Source: Bin55 sp965205545 (GTDB taxonomy: Bacteria > Pseudomonadota > Gammaproteobacteria > Pseudomonadales > Azotimanducaceae). From it: DNA of 64,000 nucleotides. The stretch spans positions 1,240,001 through 1,304,000 of the forward strand of contig OZ242170.1 of NCBI GenBank assembly GCA_965205545.1, written 5' to 3'. Shown here piece by piece: positions 35,172 to 44,709 of the stretch. Every line of letters begins with the position of its first letter. Position 1 is the first letter of the stretch. A program made the translations under genes and the position numbers. The notes beneath the pieces are model-generated. The model did no database searches, was not told the origin of the DNA, and worked only from the letters and a program-made list of their open reading frames with translations.

Positions 35172-38100
35172 CAACTCGGACACCTCCGATTCCGAAAGCC
35201 AATCAACAGAACTGACTGAGACTTCTTCGTCAGTCACGCGAATCGCTCCTCCACCTGCGACTGCGGTCCGGGACAATGGCGGAATCATAGGATGGTTCGC
35301 TCGCAATCACGTCGCTGCAAACCTGCTGATGTTCGCCATAGTGGCAGGCGGTCTGTACACACTCTTCAACAACCTGAAGAAGGAAACGATGCCGTCGATG
35401 CCGCAGAACCAAATTCAGGTCTACGTACCGTTTCGCGGCGGCACTCCCGAAGAGGTTGAAGAAGGAGTACTGCTCAAAGTCGAGGAAGCGATCAAGACCG
35501 TTGAAGGCTTAGGGGATGTTCGCTCCCAAGCAAATGAGGGATCCGGGTCAATTCGCGTTGACGTAGCTAGTGGCTACGAACTCGATGAAGTACTCGACGA
35601 AATCAAGCTAGCGGTCGATTCTATTTCAAGCTTCCCAAGCGAAACGGAAAGGCCAATCATTCGCGAATTCCGCGGATGGGGAGGCCCGGGAGTTATCAAT
35701 GTGCAGGTATTCGGCGATGTCGATATCTTTACCTTGCGCGACATCGCCGAGGACGTGCGGAACGAAATTCTTGGATTGCCCGAAGTCTCGCAAGCTGAAC
35801 TGCAGGGCGCTAGCTCTTCGGAGATTAGTATCGAAATACCGGAAGCCAATCTGCAGCGTTACGGGCTCACTCTAAACGGGGTTGCCCAAATCATTCGTCA
35901 ATGGTCGGTCGACGTGCCGGGTGGTGGAATACGAACTGAAGGTGGTTGGATTCGAGTACGTGCTACAGGCCAAGCGTATTCGGGCGAGGAATTCGAAAAT
36001 GTAACCCTCATAACCGGGCCAGACGGCAGACTGGTCAAACTGGGCGATATCGCAAACGTGATTGACGGGTATTCCGAGGTCAACTTTTATGCATTGTTCA
36101 ATGGAAAACCCTCAATCGGCATTGGCATCGAAGCTAGGGATCGCGAGGATGCGTTGCAGATTTCGAAAGCTGTTCGCGAGTATGTAGACACAAAGAAGCT
36201 AGAACTGCCATCTTCGATACAGATCGACTACTTTGGCGATTCGACTTACTACTTGAATGATCGCCTAAACATGATGATCAAGAACATCGTGCTTGGAGCC
36301 ATCCTTGTGTTCTTGCTGCTTGGTTTATTCCTGCACCTAAAGATCGCGTTCTGGGTCTGTGTTGGACTTCCAGTGGCGTTTCTCGGCGCGTTCTTTCTGC
36401 TCCCATTTTTCGGAGTTACACTGAATTTGATCAGTCTGTTTGGTTTCATTCTCGTCATCGGCATTGTCGTGGACGATGCAATCATCATTGGCGAAGCAGC
36501 GTTTTCCGAAACCGAGCAATACGGCTACAACACGGAAAACATCGTCAGAGGTGCGCGCCGAGTTGCCGTACCGGCAACTTTTGGTGTATTGACGACGGTG
36601 GCGGCATTTGCTCCGATCTTGTTGACGTCTGGTCGCATGACAGTAATGTTCCAACCCATCGTTTGGGTGGTCGTTCTCTGCCTGTTGTTCTCACTAGTTG
36701 AGTCCAAACTGATCCTACCTTCGCATTTGGCACTCATGCGTCCCTCTAAGAAAGTCCGCAAACGACGAGGGCCTGCGGATTGGATGGATAGCGCACTGAA
36801 GCTCTTCTCCACCCACGTGTATTTGCCCTTCCTGAAGTTTGCGGTTAAGTACCGATACATCACTACTTGTGGTTTTCTTGCGTTGCTGATGTTGACTGCA
36901 GGCTTCTACCTTAGCCCCTTCATGAAGAAAGAGTTTTTTCCATCGTTTGAGAACGACTTCATTTGGGTGAACGTTAGTATTAGGGAAGGCTTGCCAGAGA
37001 ACATGATTGTCGACGTGATCAAGCAGATCACGGAATCAATGGATGAATTGAACGCCGAAGTCATGGATACCACCGAGGCAGACGTGCCTCCAATCCGCCA
37101 TGTCTTTGCCTGGACGAACAGCGAAACACAGGCTCGTCTTAACGCCGAATTGGCCAAACCGGAAGATAGAACACTTTCTCCCACGGAAATCGCCATACTT
37201 TGGCGGCAAAAGGTTGGCGAAATTGCTGGAACCAGGGAGTTGTCGTTCAGTGCCGAACAGCGGTTCTACAGTGGCCCGCCGATCGGGTTCAATCTCTCTG
37301 GCAAGAGCTTTCGCGAACTTGACGCCGCAGCTGAAGAGCTAGCGGAGCACCTGTCTAACTATGACGGCGTGTTTGAGATTAGAACTCCCATTAGTTCTGG
37401 TCCAGAAGAAATCCGGCTGAGTGTGAAGCCAGAAGGAGTAGCCCAGAACTTGACGTTGAGTTCGCTTGCCCGCCAAGTTCGCGAGGCCTTCTTGGGAGTA
37501 GAAGCACAAAGAATTCAGAGGGGCGAGCAAGAAGTTCGAGTGATAGTTCGCTATCCAAAAGCAGAACGCCGATCAATCGGAAATCTCGAGAGCATGCTTG
37601 TTCGACTACCAGACGGAACCAGCACGCAATTTCACTCCGTGGCCGAATATCGCCTCGAACAAGGCTATGGATCCATTCAGCGAATAAATGGCAAGCGTAC
37701 AGTTGCAGTGTCTGCCGAGGCGGATCTGAGCAAAGTTAGTCCTGCTATGGTGGTGTACGACATGGAACAGAACTTTGTGCCTGCTTTGATTGCAAAGTAT
37801 CCAACCATTACCGTGGAAAACGCCGGAGCGGCGCGGGATCAACGAATGGCGATGGGCAACTTGGTTGTGGCATTACTGATAGCTCTTGTCTCAATCTATG
37901 CTCTCATTGCCATTCCGCTCAAGTCGTACCTCCAGCCCCTCATCATCATGGTTGTCATTCCCTTCGGAATGATTGGAGCTGTAGTAGGGCACACGCTGCT
38001 TGGAATGTCCTTCAATCTGGCTTCAATGATAGGCTGCGTCGCTCTTACAGGTGTTGTAGTCAACGACAGTCTGATTCTGGTTCACTTTGTCAATCGCATG

Positions 38101-38424
38101 CGCCGCGAAGACGGCGCTTCGTTACTCGAGTCGATCCTCGCAGCTGGAAAGGCCAGGTTGCGGGCCATCTTGCTTACTTCATTGACAACGTTCTTTGGAC
38201 TTGTCCCCATATTGCTTGAGACTTCGCTGCAGGCGCAGATAGTTGCACCAATGGCGGTATCGCTCGCATTTGGAATTGTGTTTGCCACAGTGATTACTCT
38301 TGTACTAGTCCCCTGCCTGCTTCGAATCGGCGGAGACTTGGTTCGAACACGCAATCCAGATGTGATTAACGACCCAACCTTTGCGTTCGGTTCCCGATCG
38401 GTACCCGTACCAACGGGCGGTTAA
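35164..38424 (+). CDS. RND efflux permease (HAE-1 family)
   Basis: A 1086-residue proton-driven pump with 12 membrane helices and two large periplasmic loops. NHVAANLLMFAIVAGGLY, GIVVDDAIIIGEA (the paired Asp of TM4) and VNDSLILVHFVNRMRR are the conserved RND motifs, and the central GNPV/ARN-type opening is adapted to WFARNHVAANLL. An unusually long Ser/Thr/Glu-rich cytosolic N-terminus (~40 residues) precedes TM1. Substrates are unknown; distant HAE-1 pumps of this type often export lipids or dissolve envelope stress. Overlaps the adaptor gene; its stop overlaps the convergent gene at 38421. Confidence 0.93.
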   Translation: MNDNSDTSDSESQSTELTETSSSVTRIAPPPATAVRDNGGIIGWFARNHVAANLLMFAIVAGGLYTLFNNLKKETMPSMPQNQIQVYVPFRGGTPEEVEEGVLLKVEEAIKTVEGLGDVRSQANEGSGSIRVDVASGYELDEVLDEIKLAVDSISSFPSETERPIIREFRGWGGPGVINVQVFGDVDIFTLRDIAEDVRNEILGLPEVSQAELQGASSSEISIEIPEANLQRYGLTLNGVAQIIRQWSVDVPGGGIRTEGGWIRVRATGQAYSGEEFENVTLITGPDGRLVKLGDIANVIDGYSEVNFYALFNGKPSIGIGIEARDREDALQISKAVREYVDTKKLELPSSIQIDYFGDSTYYLNDRLNMMIKNIVLGAILVFLLLGLFLHLKIAFWVCVGLPVAFLGAFFLLPFFGVTLNLISLFGFILVIGIVVDDAIIIGEAAFSETEQYGYNTENIVRGARRVAVPATFGVLTTVAAFAPILLTSGRMTVMFQPIVWVVVLCLLFSLVESKLILPSHLALMRPSKKVRKRRGPADWMDSALKLFSTHVYLPFLKFAVKYRYITTCGFLALLMLTAGFYLSPFMKKEFFPSFENDFIWVNVSIREGLPENMIVDVIKQITESMDELNAEVMDTTEADVPPIRHVFAWTNSETQARLNAELAKPEDRTLSPTEIAILWRQKVGEIAGTRELSFSAEQRFYSGPPIGFNLSGKSFRELDAAAEELAEHLSNYDGVFEIRTPISSGPEEIRLSVKPEGVAQNLTLSSLARQVREAFLGVEAQRIQRGEQEVRVIVRYPKAERRSIGNLESMLVRLPDGTSTQFHSVAEYRLEQGYGSIQRINGKRTVAVSAEADLSKVSPAMVVYDMEQNFVPALIAKYPTITVENAGAARDQRMAMGNLVVALLIALVSIYALIAIPLKSYLQPLIIMVVIPFGMIGAVVGHTLLGMSFNLASMIGCVALTGVVVNDSLILVHFVNRMRREDGASLLESILAAGKARLRAILLTSLTTFFGLVPILLETSLQAQIVAPMAVSLAFGIVFATVITLVLVPCLLRIGGDLVRTRNPDVINDPTFAFGSRSVPVPTGG

Positions 38425-38708
38425 GGCACATTTGCATCCAGCACGTCTTGTCGGTTCACGGTGACCCTCAGTCGTCGCGAAGTCCGATCAAAACGAGCTT
38501 CGACAAACCGGTGTTCCTCCCAATGCAGCTCCACATTTGTCCAGACATAGAGAACAGGGGCTGATGCAGCAGTGCAACGTTTGCGCAAGCAATTGTCTAC
38601 ATAGAGTTCTAGATCGTCATTTTCCGTCACGACAAGTTCAAAGGACTTGTGCTCGAGTTCAACGTGAAAAGACTGTTCTCTCCCTCTTGATTCGGTAGTT
38701 GCGTTCAT
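38421..38708 (-). CDS. Small conserved-looking hypothetical protein
   Basis: A 95-residue soluble protein with no recognised domain. It is predicted mostly beta, with LYVDNCLRKRCTAA, LYVWTNVELHWEEHRFVEARF and LRVTVNRQDV, a pattern I associate with small uncharacterised gammaproteobacterial proteins. ATG preceded by GGGAAG. Its stop overlaps that of the convergent RND permease. No transmembrane or signal region. Function unknown. Confidence 0.6.
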   Translation of the reverse strand: MNATTESRGREQSFHVELEHKSFELVVTENDDLELYVDNCLRKRCTAASAPVLYVWTNVELHWEEHRFVEARFDRTSRRLRVTVNRQDVLDANVP

Positions 38709-38756
38709 TCTTCCCTTATTCCGAAATTCACTTCAACTCTAATGCACCGTGAAAGT

Positions 38757-39833
38757 TCACATGCGATACCACTCAAGAATCTTGAGGTTTTCGTCGTCGG
38801 GATACGAATGAGATAGATCCTCAATCTCTCGAAACACGACGTCGGCTCCAGCGTGAGTGAGAATGAGATTTGCTTCTCGTGCGGACTCGATTGGAAACAT
38901 CCAATCCAATGAACCGTGAATCATGTAGATTCGCACTGCCTGTAGCCGATCTCGCGAAGTCAATTCGATCATCATTGGATGGAAGCTAGGAAAGCACGGC
39001 ACCAAATGCGTAAAGGCCGAGTCTTCCGCTAGTCCCGCGACAAGCGAGAACGTGCCTCCGTCACTCACTCCCTGCAGCATCAGACGACCACCGTCAATGT
39101 TGAGTCGACGACGAACGGTTTCCACATGGCAAAGAATGTTTTCAGTGTCTCGTTCCGGATCGGACAGGCCCCACGTTGAACCCAGCGAAGTTGGACACAA
39201 AATTATTGCACCACAAGAGCGAGCATCCTTTAGCCATGTCCACACATGGCCACGGCCATGACCTCCGCCTCCATGAAGCGTGACGACTAGCGGCCACACT
39301 CTAAGTTCGCTGTAATTTTCAGGTACATAGAGTGTGTACCCACCCCGCGAATCTCTCGAATTTTGCTGATGGCTAATGCCGACAACTTCAGATGCTTTAC
39401 CGGCCGTAGCCAAGGTGTTCTTCAATCGACCATCGCGTCGTGCCTGTTCGTTAAGGAATAATTCGCTAACCCACTCATGTCGGGCAGAGAGTGGGTAGAG
39501 AAGCTCATACACTCGTGGCTGAGCCGAACAGCTGCTTCGAATTTCAAAGAATGGATTGGGGTCTCCAACCAAGCTCCAAACCATTGCCGTCGCGTCTCGA
39601 AGAATGGAAACCGCTTTGCCGATTGCAAGGTGATCAGCATTTGTGCTCCCAGCGCAAATATCATTCCATCGCTCCTCCAACGCAATGGATTCGGAAAGAT
39701 CCGGTGCAAAGTGAACTGCAACATCGACTACGCTTTGCGGCGTTGCACACCGGCGAATGAGAGCGAAAGCAGCTACTGAGTTCTCAATCCAGCGAGCCGT
39801 CTCACCAATGAGTCCCGTATCGTTCACATCCAT
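38757..39833 (-). CDS. Alpha/beta hydrolase, esterase/feruloyl-esterase-like
   Basis: A 358-residue protein. The C-terminal ~220 residues are an alpha/beta hydrolase with the oxyanion region PLVVTLHGGGGHGRG-like, nucleophile elbow LQGVSDGGTFSL (Ser), acid in HGSLDWMFP and His in EDLSHSYPD. This layout is that of PHB depolymerase/esterase-D type serine esterases. The N-terminal ~140 residues are helical and unassigned. No signal peptide, so intracellular. Stands alone between the small protein at 38421 and a 340-base gap. Confidence 0.83.
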   Translation of the reverse strand: MDVNDTGLIGETARWIENSVAAFALIRRCATPQSVVDVAVHFAPDLSESIALEERWNDICAGSTNADHLAIGKAVSILRDATAMVWSLVGDPNPFFEIRSSCSAQPRVYELLYPLSARHEWVSELFLNEQARRDGRLKNTLATAGKASEVVGISHQQNSRDSRGGYTLYVPENYSELRVWPLVVTLHGGGGHGRGHVWTWLKDARSCGAIILCPTSLGSTWGLSDPERDTENILCHVETVRRRLNIDGGRLMLQGVSDGGTFSLVAGLAEDSAFTHLVPCFPSFHPMMIELTSRDRLQAVRIYMIHGSLDWMFPIESAREANLILTHAGADVVFREIEDLSHSYPDDENLKILEWYRM

Positions 39834-40173
39834 AAATTTCCGTGCACAAAGTAGCTATTGCGGCGATTCCGCTACACGTCATGCATTCAGTTACCACCGG
39901 GGGCGTCAGGCCGTGCGCAATCAAACTAAAGCTCCCACCAACATGCACTCCCATGCACGAAGACCCACAGGTCGTTCACGCCAATGTTCGACATTTTGCA
40001 TTTCGGACTGCACAACTGAAGCAGGTTCAAGCGTTTCCAGCAACGTTAGCTAAAATCACGGGAACCCAATGTTGGACGCTCTTGACCCAATGAATCCGGC
40101 GCCGACAGAACCACAAAACGGTCAACTCAGACCGACTTAGGAATAGCGAAGGCTCGTTAGCTGGAGGACTCCG
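39834..40173. other. Intergenic region upstream of the VOC/AAA/VWA operon
   Basis: About 340 bases. A 23-residue open frame starts at 40069, but without a ribosome site it is not supported. No RNA gene or repeat seen. The last bases carry the GGAGGA ribosome site of the VOC gene. Confidence 0.45.
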
Positions 40174-41046
40174 TTGAAAAATACAGCCACCTTTGATCGC
40201 TCAGTTGAAGATGTAGGCAATATCTTGAACCTGGAGCACTTCAATTTCACCGTCCCCGACCAGGAACTTGCTTCCCTCTTCTATGTGTCTGGTCTTGGCT
40301 TTACGCGAGACCCCTACATGGACTTCGCAACATTCAATATGTGGATAAACGTTGGCGAGCAGCAGTTCCATCTACCCAAGAGCGACGCCCAGGTCTTTAG
40401 GGGGCACGTAGCACTGATAATTCCGGACCACGATGGATTGAAACGAAGACTCGAATTCGTCACTCGATTCATGGAAGGTACCAAGTATTCCTGGGAGAGC
40501 AATGAAAATTACATCCATGTGAAGTGTCCGTGGGGAAACATCTTTCAAATCTACAATCCTGAGGGCGGCCTTCCGTATCCCATGGATTTGGGAATTCCGT
40601 ATGGAGAAATGTTAGTAGCTCCCGGAACCGCTGAAGGAATTGCCCGATTCTACGATGAAGTCTTTGCAACACCTGCAAATGTAGTCGACGACGATAATGG
40701 CAAACGTGCAGTGGTAAGAATGGGTTACAACCAATCACTTATTTTTCGCGAATCCGATGAAGAAATTCCCGAATATGACGGACACCACATAGCCATATAC
40801 GTTGCCAATTTCTCGGGTCCGCACCAAAAACTAAAGGAAAACGGCACGATAAGCGAAGAGTCAAGCCAACATCAATACCGATTTCAATCGATAACCGATC
40901 CCACTACCGGAAAGGTGTTAGCCGAACTTGAACATGAGGTACGGAGTTTGCACCACCCCATGAAGCGACGTGTCCTTGTAAATCGAAATTCAGCCCAAAC
41001 GTTTGGAAACTACCGCGCTGGACGAGACATGTTCGTCCCAACGTGA
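40174..41046 (+). CDS. VOC (glyoxalase/dioxygenase superfamily) protein, two modules
   Basis: A 290-residue protein made of two vicinal-oxygen-chelate modules (~15-125 and ~140-265). NLEHFNFTVPDQELASLFYV and the KCPWGNIFQIYNPEGG strand-turn are typical VOC repeats, as is EGIARFYDEVFATP of the second module. TTG start with GGAGGA seven bases upstream decides the start. It overlaps the ATPase gene by four bases. Likely metal ligands (His and Glu, e.g. LEHFN and ELEHEV) are present, but the exact enzyme (dioxygenase, lyase or resistance protein) cannot be told. The overlap with a MoxR-type ATPase suggests it is the client enzyme that the ATPase/VWA pair matures or activates. Confidence 0.8.
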   Translation: MKNTATFDRSVEDVGNILNLEHFNFTVPDQELASLFYVSGLGFTRDPYMDFATFNMWINVGEQQFHLPKSDAQVFRGHVALIIPDHDGLKRRLEFVTRFMEGTKYSWESNENYIHVKCPWGNIFQIYNPEGGLPYPMDLGIPYGEMLVAPGTAEGIARFYDEVFATPANVVDDDNGKRAVVRMGYNQSLIFRESDEEIPEYDGHHIAIYVANFSGPHQKLKENGTISEESSQHQYRFQSITDPTTGKVLAELEHEVRSLHHPMKRRVLVNRNSAQTFGNYRAGRDMFVPT

Positions 41047-41864
41047 AAGACATCGACGATTCGGCGCCCTTCTACCTTCCCCTAGGCGACGAGATTGCAG
41101 TATTCGCCGCAGCGTACGAAAGTCGCCTGCCAGTTCTGCTCAAAGGTCCAACTGGATGTGGAAAGACACGTTTTGTCGAGCATATGGCACATCGGCTTTT
41201 GGCTCTCGACACCGACGCTTTGGCTTCTTCAGATGCACTCGTAACCGTCTCTTGCCATGAAGATCTTACGGCAACGGACTTAGTTGGTCGCTACCTGCTC
41301 GACCACGACTCGACAGTTTGGCAGGATGGACCATTGACGAGAGCTGTGCGCAACGGTGCAATTTGCTATCTCGATGAAATCGTTGAAGCAAGAAAGGACA
41401 CAACGGTACTGATCCATTCCCTGACGGATCATCGACGTCTGCTACCGATAGACAAAACTGGCGAAATAGTTCACGCACATGACGACTTTCTGCTAGTCAT
41501 TTCTTACAACCCAGGCTACCAAAGCGTACTCAAGGACCTTAAGCCAAGCACGCGTCAACGATTTGTAAGCCTCGTCTTCGACTATCCACAACCGGAACAG
41601 GAGGCCGAAATCATAGAAAAAGAATGCGGCGTCGACGCCGTAATCGCGGAGCGATTGGCATTATTGGGGCAAAAGGTGCGAAATCTGCGAGATCACGGGT
41701 TCGAGGAAGGTGTTAGCACCCGATTGCTTATCTACGCTGGCTTTCTCATTCAGCGATCCATCCCTGCTAGGACCGCAATAGACAAAGCGGTCATTCAATC
41801 TCTCACCGACGATAGGGAAATTAAGACAGCACTTGCGTCCATCGCAGATGTCGTCTTCCCATGA
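41043..41864 (+). CDS. MoxR/CbbQ-NirQ-type AAA+ ATPase
   Basis: A 273-residue AAA+ ATPase of the MoxR superfamily, CbbQ/NorQ branch. P-loop GPTGCGKT at residues 35-42, Walker B ICYLDEIVEA at ~107-116 and sensor segment ISYNPGYQSVLKDLKPSTRQRF are intact. CbbQ-type ATPases act with a VWA partner (CbbO/NorD) as activators or metal-insertion chaperones for a client enzyme. GTG start overlaps the VOC stop; the stop overlaps the VWA gene. No Rubisco or nitric-oxide reductase genes are nearby. Confidence 0.9.
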   Translation: MKDIDDSAPFYLPLGDEIAVFAAAYESRLPVLLKGPTGCGKTRFVEHMAHRLLALDTDALASSDALVTVSCHEDLTATDLVGRYLLDHDSTVWQDGPLTRAVRNGAICYLDEIVEARKDTTVLIHSLTDHRRLLPIDKTGEIVHAHDDFLLVISYNPGYQSVLKDLKPSTRQRFVSLVFDYPQPEQEAEIIEKECGVDAVIAERLALLGQKVRNLRDHGFEEGVSTRLLIYAGFLIQRSIPARTAIDKAVIQSLTDDREIKTALASIADVVFP

Positions 41865-43879
41865 CGCTGCTAGCTGACATTGAAACGTCTCTAGCCGTAT
41901 TCGCCGAAGGAATCGCTGGCAGACGCTATCAACTACAAGACGATGAGACGCTTGCAGATCCCTTTGGCCACAACCCGAATCGCATACCACTAACCTCGCA
42001 CTACAACGTTTACCTTCCCAAAGAGTTTGAGTTCTTTGCGTCGGACGCTATCAATCGACGCGCTTATTTGTTTATGGTTTTGCAGCAACTCGCCCATAGA
42101 GAATTTGGCACGTTTGACTTCGATATTCACACAGTCCGCAGGCTGTTTCGTTCGCTTGGATCGGACAAACCACTGTCAACCGTTAGAAAATCGGACCTGG
42201 TCCAGCTCTACGAGCAGTTCGAGAATCCCAGAGTTGCCCGAGATCTTTTTTGCATCATTGAGTCGGAACGAATTGAGCGTCAGCTACTAAGGCAATACCC
42301 TGGAGCGAAGGCATACCGACAAGAGATTCAGCCCTACATCAACTCGCTGCATGAACGCAAGAATTCCAGCCCTGTGGACGCCGCAATTATTCAGTTGTCG
42401 GGCCACCTAAAACGAGTTCCCGGTTGCCGTTCTCCATACAAGGACACGGTTGCAGGGGCAATGGACAGGCGCGCTTGTGTGTTGGACAGCATATCGGCCA
42501 CATTCCACTGCTACACAGCGATCAGGCACCTCATAGGGGACGAAGAATCCAATTTCCTGGAGACTGCCGTGCCACAGCATCACCTCGTCTTGGAAACCCT
42601 TCAGCGACAGTCGAAATTAGAGGAATGGGAAGACGAACTTTTGGGAATCGACTTGGAGCTGGTTCAATCAGAGTTGCTTAGTGCAACAGCAGAAATTAGC
42701 GATATCAATAGCTCCTCCGCGAATTTGCTTGGTAACCCCGCTGAACGAGAGCTTCTTGCAAAGCATCGAGACCAAGTTCAACGGCGCATTAGCGTTGAAA
42801 GATCAACCCTTGGCATCGCCCCACGAGGCAGTGTCAGTACATCTATCAGTTTTCGTTACGACGAGTGGGACTACTTGAATAGAGCTTGGTTGCGCAATTG
42901 GTGCCAAGTGCACGAAATACCTATGACTAGTGAGGTCAACAGGGACACATCCAATCTTCTACTGGCCGTCCAACCACATGTGAGGTCAGTGCGTAAGCTC
43001 TTCGAACAAATTCGACCCGTGGGGATGAAACGTGTCAAGCACCAGGAGGATGGGGACGAGCTTGACCTAGACAGAACGGTAAGCTTGAGAGTTGATCGAC
43101 AAACTCGCACTTCGCTTGACGATAGGGTTTACTCGCGTAAGTTTGCGGTCAGTCGCGACGTAGCGACGGTTGTGTTGGTTGACCTCTCCGCGTCTACCGA
43201 CAGCCCAATCATCAATCCCATAGCTGCACCTTCGCCCGCGGATCCTATTGAGACTAAGGCTCAAGATCTGCGTGACCCCTATTTTGACGACGATTACTTG
43301 AATGGGCGTCTGAACTTCAATCCCATTGACCTAAGACAAGAGCCAGGCAGACGCGTCATAGACATCATGCGAGAGGCGGTACTTCTGCTAGCCACCGCAC
43401 TTGAGTCAGTTAACGATACATATGCGGTTTATGGATTTTCGGGGTATGGTAAGGACAACGTCGAGCTGCATATTGTCAAGGAATTCAATCGAAAACTCAC
43501 CATGCGGGAAATCGGGGCTTTGGCATCAATGGAACCCAAGCGTTCGACGAGAATGGGCCCATCTATTCGGCACGCTGTCAACAAACTGATCAATACTGGT
43601 GCTGCCATGAAAGTACTGCTGATCGTTAGCGATGGATTCCCTCAAGACTGCGACTATGGACCTGACCGCACTAACCACGAGTATGGTTTGCAGGACACTG
43701 CCATGGCTTTGCGGGAGGCCGGCCACAAAGGCATTCAGAGCTTCTGTGTAACGATCGATCATGCTGGACACGATTACTTGCGCAGAATGTGTCGACGTGA
43801 CCGTTACTTAGTTATTGAAGATTTGGAGTCGCTACCAATCGAACTGAATCGAGCCTACCGACAACTAATCGCTCGCTAG
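41861..43879 (+). CDS. CbbO/NorD-type VWA domain protein
   Basis: A 672-residue protein whose C-terminal ~240 residues are a von Willebrand factor A domain. The MIDAS motif VLVDLSASTDS (Asp441, Ser443, Ser445) and later VSDGFPQDCDY are intact. A ~50-residue acidic insert follows the MIDAS. The helical N-terminal 420 residues correspond to the client-binding region of CbbO/NorD. It partners with the adjacent AAA+ ATPase, overlapping it by four bases, in MoxR-VWA chaperones. The client is unknown; the upstream VOC enzyme is the obvious local candidate. Confidence 0.88.
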   Translation: MTLLADIETSLAVFAEGIAGRRYQLQDDETLADPFGHNPNRIPLTSHYNVYLPKEFEFFASDAINRRAYLFMVLQQLAHREFGTFDFDIHTVRRLFRSLGSDKPLSTVRKSDLVQLYEQFENPRVARDLFCIIESERIERQLLRQYPGAKAYRQEIQPYINSLHERKNSSPVDAAIIQLSGHLKRVPGCRSPYKDTVAGAMDRRACVLDSISATFHCYTAIRHLIGDEESNFLETAVPQHHLVLETLQRQSKLEEWEDELLGIDLELVQSELLSATAEISDINSSSANLLGNPAERELLAKHRDQVQRRISVERSTLGIAPRGSVSTSISFRYDEWDYLNRAWLRNWCQVHEIPMTSEVNRDTSNLLLAVQPHVRSVRKLFEQIRPVGMKRVKHQEDGDELDLDRTVSLRVDRQTRTSLDDRVYSRKFAVSRDVATVVLVDLSASTDSPIINPIAAPSPADPIETKAQDLRDPYFDDDYLNGRLNFNPIDLRQEPGRRVIDIMREAVLLLATALESVNDTYAVYGFSGYGKDNVELHIVKEFNRKLTMREIGALASMEPKRSTRMGPSIRHAVNKLINTGAAMKVLLIVSDGFPQDCDYGPDRTNHEYGLQDTAMALREAGHKGIQSFCVTIDHAGHDYLRRMCRRDRYLVIEDLESLPIELNRAYRQLIAR

Positions 43880-43905
43880 CCTAGCAAGTCACGTGGCAGG
43901 TACAA

Positions 43906-44589
43906 CTACTCGTCACCACTAAACAATCCAATAATCGAAAGCAAGTTCATGAACAGTAGGTAGATTCCGACGAAAAGGCCTATCGCTGCAACGATGTAGT
44001 TTCGCTCTCCACCAAGCACTACCCGGCTAGTTTGAAATAGGATCAATGCGCATGCCACAAAGACGAAAAAACCTGAAATGATTAGTGAAAACGGAGTTAG
44101 ATCTACAAAGAACCAAAGTACGACGAGTCCAATGAATACAAAAAACGCAACGGTCAGGAATTGCCCAAGCCAACTAAAGTCCGTTCGACGCACAATTGTG
44201 TACATCGACAATCCCACAAAGGTTGAAGCCGTGAGCGCCAAAGCTTGCACAACGATCATAGGATTGACATTCAGATAGAACGCCAAGATAGGAGCAATTG
44301 CCACCCCTATGAATGCGGCGAACACAAAGGACCAGAACAGTCCCCAAACACTACGTGCTGTGCGATGGACTATCCAAGAGATTCCGAAAAAGCCGATTAG
44401 ATAAGGCAAGAAGCCCATGAACGGAACCCTAGCAGCAATTGCTACAGCTGCACAAACGGCACAAAACCCAATCTGCCCAGACAAGAGCAGATAAGTGTTT
44501 CGCAGAACACCATTGATTTCAATAGCTTGCGCACGCGACGCGACAGCCAACTTAGCACTTTGCATTTGTTTTGATTGGTTTCCGTTCAC
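43906..44589 (-). CDS. Bax inhibitor-1/YccA family membrane protein
   Basis: A 227-residue protein with seven predicted membrane helices of the BI-1/YccA family. RNTYLLLSGQIGFCAVCAA, GLSMYTIVRRTDFSWLGQFL, a TPFSLIISGFFVFVACALILFQTSRVV segment and the C-terminal GIYLLFMNLLSIIGLF are the family pattern. YccA-like members interact with the FtsH protease; related proteins are pH-sensitive Ca2+ channels. GTG 44589 is used; an ATG lies at 44565. Convergent with the VWA gene, no operon partner. Confidence 0.92.
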   Translation of the reverse strand: MNGNQSKQMQSAKLAVASRAQAIEINGVLRNTYLLLSGQIGFCAVCAAVAIAARVPFMGFLPYLIGFFGISWIVHRTARSVWGLFWSFVFAAFIGVAIAPILAFYLNVNPMIVVQALALTASTFVGLSMYTIVRRTDFSWLGQFLTVAFFVFIGLVVLWFFVDLTPFSLIISGFFVFVACALILFQTSRVVLGGERNYIVAAIGLFVGIYLLFMNLLSIIGLFSGDE

Positions 44590-44709
44590 AATTCACTCTT
44601 ATATTAAGGTTGGTAAACGTTATTTCAAGCTCGTCGTGAGCTACACACGTGCAAGCGGGTGTAAGCGTTTGATCTTGACATTCGCCTCTGCCGCCCTCGC
44701 TGACTGTGC

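Noticed and set aside
40069..40140. A 23-residue plus-strand micro-ORF before the VOC gene
   Set aside because: No ribosome site and low-complexity composition; probably chance.
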